Shown: positions 8,275 to 18,291 of the stretch, piece after piece
How positions within the stretch are numbered: position 1 is the first letter of the stretch
How the letters are laid out: each line of letters opens with the position of its first letter
From: Sunxiuqinia rutila
GTDB lineage: Bacteria; Bacteroidota; Bacteroidia; Bacteroidales; Prolixibacteraceae
Assembly: GCF_050589705.1 (NCBI RefSeq)
Contig: NZ_JBNGOT010000004.1
Coordinates: 248,001-312,000 of the forward strand
DNA length: 64,000 nt
Reading direction: 5' to 3'
Program-made: the position numbers and the translations under genes
The notes under the pieces: generated by a model
What the model was told of the DNA's origin: nothing
The model's input: only the letters and a program-made list of their open reading frames with translations
Databases searched by the model: none

Positions 8275-8808
8275 ATGATTGAATTACTTCGCTCACGTAG
8301 GAGCATCCGAAAATTTACGAGCGAGCCAGTCGCTCCGAAAAAACTAGAACAATTGCAGGAAGCGGTTTTACGTTCTCCGTCATCCAAAAACGGCAATCCC
8401 TGGGAGTTTATCTTCGTCGATGATCCCAAGCTGATCCAACAACTCAGCCAATGCAAACCGCACGGAGCTGCCTTTTTAGAAAAGGCTCCTTTGGCCGTAA
8501 TCGTTCTGGCTGATGAAAACAAAGGAGATGTGTGGGTTGAAGACTGCTCCATTGCCAGTATTTTGCTTCAACTTACGGCACAGTCACTCGATTTGGGAAG
8601 CTGCTGGGTGCAAGTTCGCAAGCGCCAGCACAACCAGGAACAAACCGCCGAACAATACATCCAGCACCTGCTTCAACTCCCCGAAAACCTCCGGGTATTG
8701 AGCATCATCGCCATTGGTAATCCCGCGCAAACCCGCCAGGGAAAACCGTCTGAGGAACTGGAATACCATAAAATTCATCATAATCAATTCACCCCAGGCA
8801 AGCCCTAA
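8275..8808 (+). CDS. Nitroreductase family protein
   Basis: A 177-residue FMN-dependent oxidoreductase. The N-terminus LLRSRRSIRKFTSEPVAPKKLEQL and the following RSPSSKNGNPWEFIFVDD are diagnostic of the nitroreductase fold, including the FMN-phosphate-binding arginines (RRSIR). DCSIASILLQLTAQSLDLGSCWVQV is the central helix and FMN/dimer region. It probably reduces nitro compounds, quinones or flavins with NAD(P)H in the cytoplasm. It is short but within the range of the family's minimal members. Substrate unknown; no operon partner. Confidence 0.9.
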   Translation: MIELLRSRRSIRKFTSEPVAPKKLEQLQEAVLRSPSSKNGNPWEFIFVDDPKLIQQLSQCKPHGAAFLEKAPLAVIVLADENKGDVWVEDCSIASILLQLTAQSLDLGSCWVQVRKRQHNQEQTAEQYIQHLLQLPENLRVLSIIAIGNPAQTRQGKPSEELEYHKIHHNQFTPGKP

Positions 8809-8812
8809 TCTT

Positions 8813-8844
8813 TTTGATAAAGTTCAGATAAAGAATTAACTTTG
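8813..8844 (+). promoter_or_regulatory. Promoter for pdxA (-33 TTTG, -7 TAACTTTG)
   Basis: TTTG at 8813-8816 and TAACTTTG at 8837-8844 are separated by 20 bases, a close match to the Bacteroidota promoter. Transcription would start near 8852 and could continue through ruvA and sprA. Confidence 0.6.
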
Positions 8845-8912
8845 CCTTTCACAGAAAACAGCTGTGAACAAGAGATTTTCAAGATTTCCACACACCATAA
8901 GAGACTGATAAA

Positions 8913-10013
8913 ATGAGCAGAAACAAAATAAGAATCGGAATATCACAAGGTGACATCAACGGAATTGGCTACGAAGTAATTATGAAAACCCTGTTGGATG
9001 CACGTATCCTCGAAATGTGTACTCCCGTGGTTTATGGCTCGCCCAAGGTGGCCGCCTACCATCGTAAGGCATTGAATTTAACCAACTTCAACTTCAACAA
9101 CATTCAGTCGGCCCGTGAAGCCGATCCGCGACGTGCCAACATCATCAACTGTATTGACGATAACATCCGTGTGGAATTAGGAAAGTCATCCGGAATTGCC
9201 GGAGAAGCTTCCTACATGGCGCTGGAACGAGCCGTCAGCGACCTGAAAGCCGGTGAAATTGATGCGCTTATTACAGCCCCCATCAACAAAGACAACATTC
9301 AATCAGACAAGTTCCATTTTCCAGGTCACACCGAGTTTTTAGCCGAACAGTTTGGGGCCGAAAACTACCTGATGCTCATGGTGAGCGAGATGATGAAAAT
9401 TGGAGTGGTTACTACCCACGTGCCGCTGGCCAAAGTCTCCTCTTTAATCACCAAGGAAGCGATTCTCAGCAAACTGCGCATCATGGACAGTTCGCTCGAA
9501 AAAGATTTCAGCATTAAAAAACCTCGCATTGCCGTACTAGGACTAAATCCGCATGCTGGTGATGGCGGACTGTTGGGAACTGAAGAAAAAGACATCATCA
9601 TTCCGGCCATTGAACAAGCGAAAAAAGAAGGTATTTTAGCCCTTGGCCCTTATCCGAGCGACGGTTTCTTCGGATCGGGCGACTATGTCAAGTTCGATGC
9701 GATTTTGGCGATGTACCACGATCAGGGCTTAACCCCTTTCAAACTGGCATCTTTCGACAAAGGTGTAAACTACACCGCCGGACTACCATTTATCCGCACC
9801 TCGCCCGCCCACGGTACCGCTTTTGATATTGCCGGAGAAGATAAAGCTTCCCCCGACTCATTCAGACAAGCGCTTTACCTGGCTATTGATGTGCACAAAA
9901 GCCGCGAACTTTATAAAGAAATCAATAAAAATCCGTTGAGAAAGTTTGAGATCAACCCCAACCAGGTTGATGAAAACATTGATTTGCAAAGCGCTGACGA
10001 ACCTGAAATTTAA
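8913..10013 (+). CDS. pdxA: 4-hydroxythreonine-4-phosphate dehydrogenase PdxA
   Basis: Catalyses NAD-dependent oxidation and decarboxylation of 4-phosphohydroxy-L-threonine in pyridoxal 5'-phosphate synthesis (DXP-dependent route). Family marks: IGISQGDINGIGYEV at the N-terminus, ALITAPINKDNIQ, the metal-binding histidine in FHFPGHTEFLAEQFG, LGLNPHAGDGGLLGTEE, AMYHDQGLTPFKL and the end motif RTSPAHGTAFDIAG. The 366-residue length is slightly above the usual 330-350 because of a charged C-terminal tail. It is followed after 11 bases by ruvA, and 18 bases later sprA follows, so the three may share a transcript from the promoter at 8813-8844. Confidence 0.96.
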   Translation: MSRNKIRIGISQGDINGIGYEVIMKTLLDARILEMCTPVVYGSPKVAAYHRKALNLTNFNFNNIQSAREADPRRANIINCIDDNIRVELGKSSGIAGEASYMALERAVSDLKAGEIDALITAPINKDNIQSDKFHFPGHTEFLAEQFGAENYLMLMVSEMMKIGVVTTHVPLAKVSSLITKEAILSKLRIMDSSLEKDFSIKKPRIAVLGLNPHAGDGGLLGTEEKDIIIPAIEQAKKEGILALGPYPSDGFFGSGDYVKFDAILAMYHDQGLTPFKLASFDKGVNYTAGLPFIRTSPAHGTAFDIAGEDKASPDSFRQALYLAIDVHKSRELYKEINKNPLRKFEINPNQVDENIDLQSADEPEI

Positions 10014-10024
10014 AGCACAGCATT

Positions 10025-10609
10025 ATGTACGAATACATTCAGGGAAAAATAGCCGGACTGACTCCCGCCAACGCGATCATTGAAGCCGGTTCCATTGGTT
10101 ATTTTATTCAAATTTCGCTCAATACCTACTCGCTCATCAACGGGAAAGAGCATACCAAGCTCTTTCTGCACCAAACAGTTCGTGAAGATGCTCACCTGCT
10201 GTACGGATTTGCAGAAGCAGGTGAACGCGAACTCTTTCGTTTGCTGATTTCGGTCAATGGCATTGGGTCCAACACCGCCATGATGATGCTATCATCGCTG
10301 ACAGCTGAAGAAATCCGCCAGGCTATTCTGGGCGAAAACGTTAACTTACTGAAAAGTATAAAGGGCATTGGTGCAAAAACAGCACAGCGGGTCATTATTG
10401 ATCTGAAAGATAAGATTGGAAAAACAGCAGCCAGCGACCAAATTTTAATCTCAAAAGCAGACAATACAATCCGCGATGAAGCGTTATCAGCATTAGTAAT
10501 GCTGGGATTTGCCAAGAAGAATATTGAAAAAGAACTGGACAAACTTCTGAAAGCCAATCCTGATCTGACCGTCGAAGACACCATAAAAAGAGCCTTGAAA
10601 GGGCTGTAA
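10025..10609 (+). CDS. ruvA: Holliday junction branch migration complex subunit RuvA
   Basis: A 194-residue protein with the three RuvA domains: an N-terminal OB fold (MYEYIQGKIAGLTPANAIIEAGSIGY), two helix-hairpin-helix motifs (LLISVNGIGSNTAMMML and LLKSIKGIGAKTAQRVIIDLKDK), and a C-terminal three-helix domain that contacts RuvB (RDEALSALVMLGFAKKNIEKEL). It binds the four-way junction and loads the RuvB motor in recombinational repair. ruvA immediately before sprA is an arrangement I recall from other Bacteroidota. Confidence 0.97.
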   Translation: MYEYIQGKIAGLTPANAIIEAGSIGYFIQISLNTYSLINGKEHTKLFLHQTVREDAHLLYGFAEAGERELFRLLISVNGIGSNTAMMMLSSLTAEEIRQAILGENVNLLKSIKGIGAKTAQRVIIDLKDKIGKTAASDQILISKADNTIRDEALSALVMLGFAKKNIEKELDKLLKANPDLTVEDTIKRALKGL

Positions 10610-10627
10610 CGTTGAAAAAGACTGGCA

Positions 10628-13600
10628 TTGAAAAAGAGCTTAACAAATATCCTTGCAACAGTTGTTTTTCCGGGAGTACTGTGCATGGGCTGGATATTGT
10701 CTCCACCCCCTACCAACGGACAGACAAAGACCAGCAATGCCATTATTACCGATTCGTTGGAAATTGACACAACCGGCACCCTTCCTTACCCTTTTGAGGA
10801 TGAGCCGGTTTTTGAATTTCCGGACAGCAAAGACAGTTCCGAGCTCTTTTTAAGCCGCCCGTCCAACATCAACACCGAAATGGAGTATGACCCGGAAACC
10901 GGTGAGTACATTTTCTATGAGAAGATTGGGAACCTGAATTACCGGCTCCCAAAAACCATGACCCTCCAGGAGTTTGTCGATTACGACTTTAAAAATTCGA
11001 TTCGCAACTACTGGCGTACCCGAGGCAACCAGCTTGACATGGAAACTCAGGGTTCGGTTATTCCCAGCCTGACTGTTGGTGGCGAAGCCTTCAACCGGAT
11101 TTTTGGAGGCAACAGCATTGACATCCGTCCGCAAGGTTATGTTGAAGTAAGCTTTGGCTACCAGATGAATGCCATTGAAAACCCGGCAATTCCCGAGCGC
11201 CTACGCAAAACTCCAACCTTCGACTTCGACCAAAAGATCCAGATGAACGTCATGGGAAGCATTGGCGAAAAGATGAAAATGCGGGTCAATTACAACACCG
11301 AGGCGACTTTCGACTATGAAAACAAGATGAACATCGACTATACCGGCGATGAAGATGAAATTCTCAAAAAAGTCGAAGCCGGTAACGTGTCGCTACCCCT
11401 CAACGGATCGCTGATCACTGGCGGAACCAACCTGTTTGGGGTGAAAACCGAAATGCAGTTTGGAAAACTGAACCTGACCACCATTTTCTCTCAAAACAAA
11501 GGAGAAACGCAGGTCATTGAAACAGAAGGAGGAGCCCAAAAATCAACGTTTGAAATTGAAGTACTGGACTACGATGCCAACCGCCACTTTTTCCTGGCGC
11601 AGTACTTTCGTGATACGTATAACGAAGCCCTGGCCAAGCTACCCGTTGTCCGGTCCTCCATCACCATCAATAAAATTGAAGTCTGGGTAACCAATAAATC
11701 TAATCAAACCAATGAATCCCGGAACATACTGGCTTTTATGGACCTAGGCGAACATCAGAAAAATATTTACAACACAGTTCCCGGCTTTCAGGAAACGACA
11801 ACAAGGCCCTATCCGGAAAACATTTATCCGTTTAACGAGGCCAACAACCTGTACACCGAAATTGTAACCAGCTACAGCGACATCCGCGAAGCCAACCTGA
11901 TCAATAAAACCATGCAAAGCCTGGATGCCTTCAACTTTAAAGGTGGTCAGGATTTTGAGAAAGTAGAACAAGCCCGGAAGCTGAGCCCTTCGGAATATAC
12001 TGTCCATGAAAACCTGGGCTACGTTTCGCTGAACTCTTCGCTAAATACGGATGAAGTTCTGATGGTAGCCTACAACTACACGGCCAACGGCAAAACTTAC
12101 CAGGTGGGTGAATTCTCAACCGATGGCATTGAGGCACCGCAGACCCTTGTTATGAAGCTGTTGAAGGGCACCAACTTGTCACCCCGCTACCCGACCTGGA
12201 AGCTGATGATGAAAAACATTTACAGCCTGAATGCCTACCAGTTGTCCAAGGAAAACTTCATTCTTGATGTGCTCTACCAAAACGACTCGGGAACCGACAT
12301 CAACTACCTTCCCGAAACCAACCTGGAAGGACACATCCTGCTGAATGTATTGAATGTTGACAACCTGAATACGCAGCTCGATCCGGGGTCAGATGGTGTG
12401 TTTGACTACATTGAAGGCATCACCGTTCTTTCATCCAGCGGGCGAATCATTTTCCCGGTGCTGGAGCCGTTTGGAAGCCACCTGGCCGATTCCATCTCTG
12501 ACCCTGCCCTGGCTGAAAAGTATGCTTACCATTCGCTTTACGACTCGACAAAAACCTATGCCGAGCAAGATACCAAACACAACAAATTTATTCTGAAAGG
12601 AAGCTACGAAGGCTCTTCCAGCTCTGAAATTGCCTTGGAAAGAATGAACGTAGCACAAGGCTCGGTTAAAGTAACTGCCGGCGGACGCGAGCTGCAGGAG
12701 TACATCGACTACACCGTTGACTACACCCTGGGGCGCGTAAAAATCATCAATGCCGGTCTGCTGGAATCCGGAACCCCCATTCGCATCAGCACTGAAAGTG
12801 AAGACTTGTTTAGTGTACAGCGCAAAACACTGGTAGGAACCCACGCCAACTATGCCTTCTCCGACAATTTCAACCTGGGGGCAACTGTGCTGCACATGAA
12901 CGAACGCCCACTGACACAAAAAGTCACCTATGGCGAAGATCCGATTTCCAACACCATCTGGGGGCTGGATGTGAACTACAATACCGAGTCTAACCTGCTG
13001 ACCACGCTGGTAGACAAACTGCCTTTTATTGAAACCAAAGAACCGTCATCCATTTCCATGGAGGCAGAGTTTGCCCAGCTAGTCCCCGGGCACTCAAAGG
13101 TAATTGACAAAGAAGGAACTGTTTACATTGATGACTTTGAAGCGACCAAAACATCCATCAACCTCAAAGCACGACAGGCATGGGTGTTGGCCAGTACTCC
13201 ACAAAAGCAGGAAGACCTGTTTCCCGAAGGAAACCTGAACGACGACCTGGCCTACGGATACAACCGCGCCAAACTGGCCTGGTACATCATTGACCCGCTG
13301 TTTTTGCGCAACACCTCACAAACCCCTTCGCACATCAAAGGCGACCGCAACCAACAGCGCAATCACTTTGTACGCGAGGTCTTTTTAAAAGAAATTTTTC
13401 CGGATAAAGAAACACCCACCGGAACACCCACCAACATTCCTGTGCTTGACCTGGCCTACTACCCCAACGAAAAAGGGCCTTACAACTTCGACACGGCTCC
13501 ATCAGCCTACTCTGCGGGGGTTAACTCAGACGGTAAACTCAACAACCCGGAGTCGCGCTGGGCTGGAATCATGCGTAAAATTGAAACGACTGACTTTGAA

Positions 13601-16600
13601 GCTGCCAACATCGAATACATCGAGTTCTGGATGATGGATCCTTTCGTGTACGACAAGCAAAACGGAGTTGCAACTGAGGGAGGTGACCTGTATTTCAACC
13701 TTGGAGATATTTCGGAAGACCTGTTGAAAGATTCGCGCAAATCCTTTGAAAATGGCCTGCCTGAAACAGCCGAGCTGCAGGATGTAGACACCACTGTTTG
13801 GGGACGCGTCTCCACCAAACAATCCATCGTAAATGCTTTTGCCAATGATCCGGTTTCGCGCCAATTTCAGGATGTTGGTTTTGATGGCTTAAACGATGAT
13901 GACGAACGCTCGTTTTTCCAAAGCTACCTACAGGCACTGGAAGGCATCCTGGATCAAACCGCTTTAACCGAAGCCCTGAATGACCCGGCCAGTGACAACT
14001 ATCATTACTACCGCGGATCAGATTTTGATGCGGAACAGGCTAGTATTCTAACGCGGTACAAGAATTACAACGGGCCGGATGGCAACTCTCCCACCTCAGA
14101 GATGTCGCCTGAGTCGTACCCCACAACGGCCTCTACCATGCCCGATATTGAAGACATTAATAACGACAATACGCTGAACGAATACGAACGCTATTTCCAG
14201 TACCGCATCAGCATTCGCCCCGAGGACATGCAACTGGGTCAAAACTTCATTACCGATATTCGGGTGGGCCAAAGTGAAGGCCCCAGCGGAGGTGTTCAGG
14301 AAGTTAACTGGTACCAGTTTAAAGTCCCTGTCAGTGCTTTTGAAAACAAGATTGACATGGACGAATTCCGCTCCATTCGCTTCATGCGGGTATTCCTTAA
14401 AGGCTTTCAGGACACCACCATTCTGCGTTTTGCAACCATGGACCTGGTACGAGCCGACTGGCGACGGTTTACCGATGAAATTGATGAAACAAGCGTGCCT
14501 CCAAGCCCGCAAACCGAATTTGAAATATCAGCAGTCAACATTGAAGAAAACAGTCGGAGAGAACCTGTAAACTACATTCTTCCACCGGGAATCGACCGGG
14601 TGATTGACCCGGCAAACCCACAGCTGCTGCAGCTTAACGAACAGTCGTTGGTACTGAAAGTCATCGACCTGCAAATGGGAGATGTGCGGGCTGCCTACAA
14701 AACATTGGGCATGGACTTCAGGCGTTATCGTCGCCTTAAACTGGAGCTGCATGCCGAAGAAATTGATGGCTATCCGCTTAACGACGATCAGCTGCATTAC
14801 TTCATCCGGTTGGGAACCGACGAAAACAACTATTACGAGTATGAAGTTCCGCTAAAACTGACCGAACCCGGCTTCTACAATGGCGACATTGAAAGCCAGC
14901 GTTACCTGGTTTGGCCCGATGAAAACCGGATTGACATTCCGCTCGACCTGTTTACCGAAGCCAAAATGGCCCGGAATGCCTTGTCTCGCCAAGCCGGAGC
15001 CTCTGTCAATATTTCCGATGTTTACGAGACTTCGCACCAGGGATGGAACAACAACAAAAATATTGTGAAGGTAAAAGGAACGCCCAACCTGGCTGAGGTA
15101 GGTGTCATCCTAATGGGAGTCCGTCATAAACAGCAGGGCAACCTCAACCCCGGCCCCAAATCGGTAGAGGTATGGGCCAATGAGCTCCGCTTAACCGACT
15201 TTGATGAAGAAGGTGGATGGGCTGCCAATGCCCGGGTTTCAGCCCGACTGGCCGACCTGGGATCCGTGGTGGTGGCCGGACGCACCCGTTCTTCCGGTTT
15301 CGGAAGCATTGATCAAACCATGAACGAGCGTGCACTGGACGACCTGGTGGAATACGACATTTCATCCAACTTTGAGCTGGGCAAGTTTTTCCCGGAAAAG
15401 GCCAAAGTTCGCATTCCGCTGTATGTGGGAGTTTCCAAAAGCATCAGCAATCCCAAATACAATCCGCTGGATCCGGATATTGAAATGAAGGATGCTGTCG
15501 ATCAGCTTGATTCCCGGTCGGAACGCGACTCGCTGAAACAGATCGCTCAGGACTATGTCAGCCGCAAGAGCATTAACTTCACGAACGTGAAGGTTGACAA
15601 AATGAGTAAGTCCGGCAAACCACGCCTGTATGATCCGACCAACTTCTCGGTAACCTATGCTTACAACGAGATGAAGAAACGGAACGTGAATACCGAATAC
15701 AGCCTGGAAAAAAACTACCGGGGGATGTTTAGCTACAATTTCAACAATCGTCCGAAGTTGGTGGAGCCTTTCAAAAAAGTAAATTTCCTGAAAGGGAGAG
15801 CCCTTCAGCTGGTTCGGGATTTTAACTTCTACCCCATGCCTACCCAGTTGTCGTACCGCACGGACCTTTACCGGCATTACAAAGAAGTGCAGGCCCGTAA
15901 CCTGACCAATCCGAATATGATTATTCCCCGCACCTTCGACAAGGAATTTCTTTGGAACAGGTACTTCGACCTGAACTTCAACCTGACCCGGTCGCTGAAA
16001 CTGGATTTCTCCTCGCAGGGAACCGCCCGCATTGATGAGCCGGCCGGGCGCATTAACCGGCGCGATGATGATTATGAGTTAAAACGAGACTCCATCATCA
16101 CCAACCTGCTCAACCTGGGACGCCCCATTTTATACCATCATACGTTTAACGCTTCGTATGTGGCACCGCTCAACAAAATTCCATTCCTGAACTGGGTAAG
16201 CGCAACCGGACGCTACCAGGCGCAGTACGACTGGTATGCGGGCCCCATTACCGACGAGTCGACCCGACTGGGGAATACGGCCGAAAATGCCCGGGTGGCC
16301 CAGCTGAACGGACAGGTAAACATGCTTAACCTGTACAACAAAGTGTCGTTTCTGAAAGAAGTGAACCAGAAGTTTGGTTCCAACACCCGCTCGGCACGAA
16401 GCTCGCGCAGCCGCGCTCAGGCCGCAACGCGCTCCAGAGGCAAGCAGGAAGATCCAAGATACAAGATTGTTACCTACGAAAGTGCCCGCACCAACCTGAA
16501 AGCCAACACGGCCAAGGTAATTAACCACAAGCTGAAAACAGAAGATGTACAGGTTACTTTGGTCAACCCCACAGGAGGCCAGGTAGAAGGAGAAGTGGTG

Positions 16601-18163
16601 GTGGTTAACGAAAATCGGGTGACCGTAACCGTTCCGGAAAACACCAGTCAGGTGATGGTTCGCGTAAGCGGAAAACGGGAAGTCGGCGATGGCGTGATGC
16701 TGAAAATAGCGCAATACACAGCGCGCACACTCATGAGTGTTAAGAATATTTCGGTCTCGTACTCCAGTTCCGATGGAACCATTATGCCAGGATTCCTGCC
16801 CGAGCCCGCCTTCTTTGGTGCCGGTAATTACACGCCCGACCCGGTAACCTTTGGCAACATTGGCAGCAGCAATGCGCCCGGATTCCCTTTCCTTTTTGGC
16901 TGGCAGGATGATGATTTTGCCCGCAAAGCCATCAGCAAAGGCTGGTACACCAATGATACCACCCTGAATGCGCCGTACCGGATGAACCACAACGAAACCT
17001 TCAGCATTCGTGCCAACGTGGAGCCTATTCCCTTTCTGCGCATCGACCTGACGGCCAACCGTTCGTATTCAGAAAACATGCAGGAATACTATTCCTACGA
17101 CCATACATCCGGAAGTTTCAGTTCCAACAGCAGAACCCTGCAAGGCAACTTCTCCATGTCCATCAACACCTGGAGTACTGCTTTCAGCAAAATTGGCGAA
17201 GCCGAAATTCAGGAATCAGCTCCTTTTCAGGAAATGATGGACTACCGCCGAACCATTGCCTGGCGTTTGGCCGGTCAGCGCATTGCCAACCCGGCTGTGG
17301 GCTACAGCCCCGAGGCGCCGCATTCCATTGCCGAAGGCTATCCGGCGGGCTACGGACCTACCTCGCAGCAGGTATTGATTCCGGCTTTTATTGCCGCCTA
17401 CACTGGTCAGGATCCGAGCAAAGTGTCACTCGATCCGTTCCCTTCCATCAAACACATGCGCCCCAACTGGCGGGTGACCTATGATGGCCTAGTGACCAAA
17501 ATTGAAGGCTTGAATAAAGTGCTCAAAACACTCAACATCAACCATGCTTACCGCTCCAGCTACAATGTGGGTTCATTCATTACCAACCTGAGCTATAATG
17601 ACCAGGCGTACAATGATGGCTTTAGCTATGTGTTGAACGAATTGAGCGGCAATTTCATTGGCCGATACGACATTAACGTGGTGAGCATCAACGAACAGTT
17701 CAGCCCGCTGATTAACATGGATGTTACCTGGCTGAATGATATGACTACCCGTGCCGAAGTGAGCCGGAGCCGCAACCTGGCGCTTAACTTTGCCAACAAC
17801 CAGCTCACCGAAGTGCTGACCAACGAGTACACCTTTGGACTGGGCTACCGGTTCGAGCGCATGGACTTAATCATCAAAACCAAGCGTTCGCAAAAGGCCT
17901 ATTCCAACGACCTAAATATCCGGGCCGACGTGTCGTTCCGCAAAAACAAAACCCTGATTCGCAAACTGGTAGAGGCAACCAACCAGCTAACAGCCGGACA
18001 AAACGCCATTACCATTAAAACCACCGCCGACTACATGCTCAGCGACCGGTTCCAAATGCGCGTCTATTTCGACAAGGTCATCAACAAGCCCTTTACCTCC
18101 TTGTCATTCCCAACCTCCAACACCAACTTTGGGCTGAGCTTCCGCTTCACCTTGGCGCAGTAG
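10628..18163 (+). CDS. sprA: Cell surface protein SprA, type IX secretion translocon
   Basis: At 2511 residues this is the largest gene in the window and matches the usual SprA size. SprA forms the giant outer-membrane barrel through which type IX substrates leave the cell; in gliding relatives it is needed for motility. The protein starts with a signal peptide (MKKSLTNILATVVFPGVLCMGWILS) and has the N-terminal repeat region LPKTMTLQEFVDYDFKNSIRNYWRTR. Long strand-rich stretches follow (for example GYVEVSFGYQMNAIENPAIPER and KMKMRVNYNTEATFDYENKM), ending in NTNFGLSFRFTLAQ, a typical barrel end. The start is a TTG at 10628, 18 bases after ruvA; no ATG precedes the signal peptide. No C-terminal sorting-domain substrate was recognized in the window. 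Confidence 0.96.
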   Translation: MKKSLTNILATVVFPGVLCMGWILSPPPTNGQTKTSNAIITDSLEIDTTGTLPYPFEDEPVFEFPDSKDSSELFLSRPSNINTEMEYDPETGEYIFYEKIGNLNYRLPKTMTLQEFVDYDFKNSIRNYWRTRGNQLDMETQGSVIPSLTVGGEAFNRIFGGNSIDIRPQGYVEVSFGYQMNAIENPAIPERLRKTPTFDFDQKIQMNVMGSIGEKMKMRVNYNTEATFDYENKMNIDYTGDEDEILKKVEAGNVSLPLNGSLITGGTNLFGVKTEMQFGKLNLTTIFSQNKGETQVIETEGGAQKSTFEIEVLDYDANRHFFLAQYFRDTYNEALAKLPVVRSSITINKIEVWVTNKSNQTNESRNILAFMDLGEHQKNIYNTVPGFQETTTRPYPENIYPFNEANNLYTEIVTSYSDIREANLINKTMQSLDAFNFKGGQDFEKVEQARKLSPSEYTVHENLGYVSLNSSLNTDEVLMVAYNYTANGKTYQVGEFSTDGIEAPQTLVMKLLKGTNLSPRYPTWKLMMKNIYSLNAYQLSKENFILDVLYQNDSGTDINYLPETNLEGHILLNVLNVDNLNTQLDPGSDGVFDYIEGITVLSSSGRIIFPVLEPFGSHLADSISDPALAEKYAYHSLYDSTKTYAEQDTKHNKFILKGSYEGSSSSEIALERMNVAQGSVKVTAGGRELQEYIDYTVDYTLGRVKIINAGLLESGTPIRISTESEDLFSVQRKTLVGTHANYAFSDNFNLGATVLHMNERPLTQKVTYGEDPISNTIWGLDVNYNTESNLLTTLVDKLPFIETKEPSSISMEAEFAQLVPGHSKVIDKEGTVYIDDFEATKTSINLKARQAWVLASTPQKQEDLFPEGNLNDDLAYGYNRAKLAWYIIDPLFLRNTSQTPSHIKGDRNQQRNHFVREVFLKEIFPDKETPTGTPTNIPVLDLAYYPNEKGPYNFDTAPSAYSAGVNSDGKLNNPESRWAGIMRKIETTDFEAANIEYIEFWMMDPFVYDKQNGVATEGGDLYFNLGDISEDLLKDSRKSFENGLPETAELQDVDTTVWGRVSTKQSIVNAFANDPVSRQFQDVGFDGLNDDDERSFFQSYLQALEGILDQTALTEALNDPASDNYHYYRGSDFDAEQASILTRYKNYNGPDGNSPTSEMSPESYPTTASTMPDIEDINNDNTLNEYERYFQYRISIRPEDMQLGQNFITDIRVGQSEGPSGGVQEVNWYQFKVPVSAFENKIDMDEFRSIRFMRVFLKGFQDTTILRFATMDLVRADWRRFTDEIDETSVPPSPQTEFEISAVNIEENSRREPVNYILPPGIDRVIDPANPQLLQLNEQSLVLKVIDLQMGDVRAAYKTLGMDFRRYRRLKLELHAEEIDGYPLNDDQLHYFIRLGTDENNYYEYEVPLKLTEPGFYNGDIESQRYLVWPDENRIDIPLDLFTEAKMARNALSRQAGASVNISDVYETSHQGWNNNKNIVKVKGTPNLAEVGVILMGVRHKQQGNLNPGPKSVEVWANELRLTDFDEEGGWAANARVSARLADLGSVVVAGRTRSSGFGSIDQTMNERALDDLVEYDISSNFELGKFFPEKAKVRIPLYVGVSKSISNPKYNPLDPDIEMKDAVDQLDSRSERDSLKQIAQDYVSRKSINFTNVKVDKMSKSGKPRLYDPTNFSVTYAYNEMKKRNVNTEYSLEKNYRGMFSYNFNNRPKLVEPFKKVNFLKGRALQLVRDFNFYPMPTQLSYRTDLYRHYKEVQARNLTNPNMIIPRTFDKEFLWNRYFDLNFNLTRSLKLDFSSQGTARIDEPAGRINRRDDDYELKRDSIITNLLNLGRPILYHHTFNASYVAPLNKIPFLNWVSATGRYQAQYDWYAGPITDESTRLGNTAENARVAQLNGQVNMLNLYNKVSFLKEVNQKFGSNTRSARSSRSRAQAATRSRGKQEDPRYKIVTYESARTNLKANTAKVINHKLKTEDVQVTLVNPTGGQVEGEVVVVNENRVTVTVPENTSQVMVRVSGKREVGDGVMLKIAQYTARTLMSVKNISVSYSSSDGTIMPGFLPEPAFFGAGNYTPDPVTFGNIGSSNAPGFPFLFGWQDDDFARKAISKGWYTNDTTLNAPYRMNHNETFSIRANVEPIPFLRIDLTANRSYSENMQEYYSYDHTSGSFSSNSRTLQGNFSMSINTWSTAFSKIGEAEIQESAPFQEMMDYRRTIAWRLAGQRIANPAVGYSPEAPHSIAEGYPAGYGPTSQQVLIPAFIAAYTGQDPSKVSLDPFPSIKHMRPNWRVTYDGLVTKIEGLNKVLKTLNINHAYRSSYNVGSFITNLSYNDQAYNDGFSYVLNELSGNFIGRYDINVVSINEQFSPLINMDVTWLNDMTTRAEVSRSRNLALNFANNQLTEVLTNEYTFGLGYRFERMDLIIKTKRSQKAYSNDLNIRADVSFRKNKTLIRKLVEATNQLTAGQNAITIKTTADYMLSDRFQMRVYFDKVINKPFTSLSFPTSNTNFGLSFRFTLAQ

Positions 18164-18260
18164 GGGAAAGTCAGAAAGGCTCATGGGAAGAGTGATTACA
18201 TGGTCATTCAATAATTTCAGGCACTCACTTGAATCCCCTGCTTCTGAAGTATATTTTTAG

Positions 18261-18268
18261 TACTTTTG
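18261..18268 (+). promoter_or_regulatory. -7 promoter box for the U32 gene
   Basis: TACTTTTG matches TAnnTTTG, 23 bases before the ATG at 18292. No clear -33 TTG at the standard distance. Confidence 0.45.
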
Positions 18269-18291
18269 CCCCCATCAATTAAACAACCGGG

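Noticed and set aside
16130..16990. 286-residue minus-strand frame inside sprA
   Set aside because: Antisense shadow of a GC-rich part of sprA; composition is not protein-like and sprA motifs are continuous on the plus strand.
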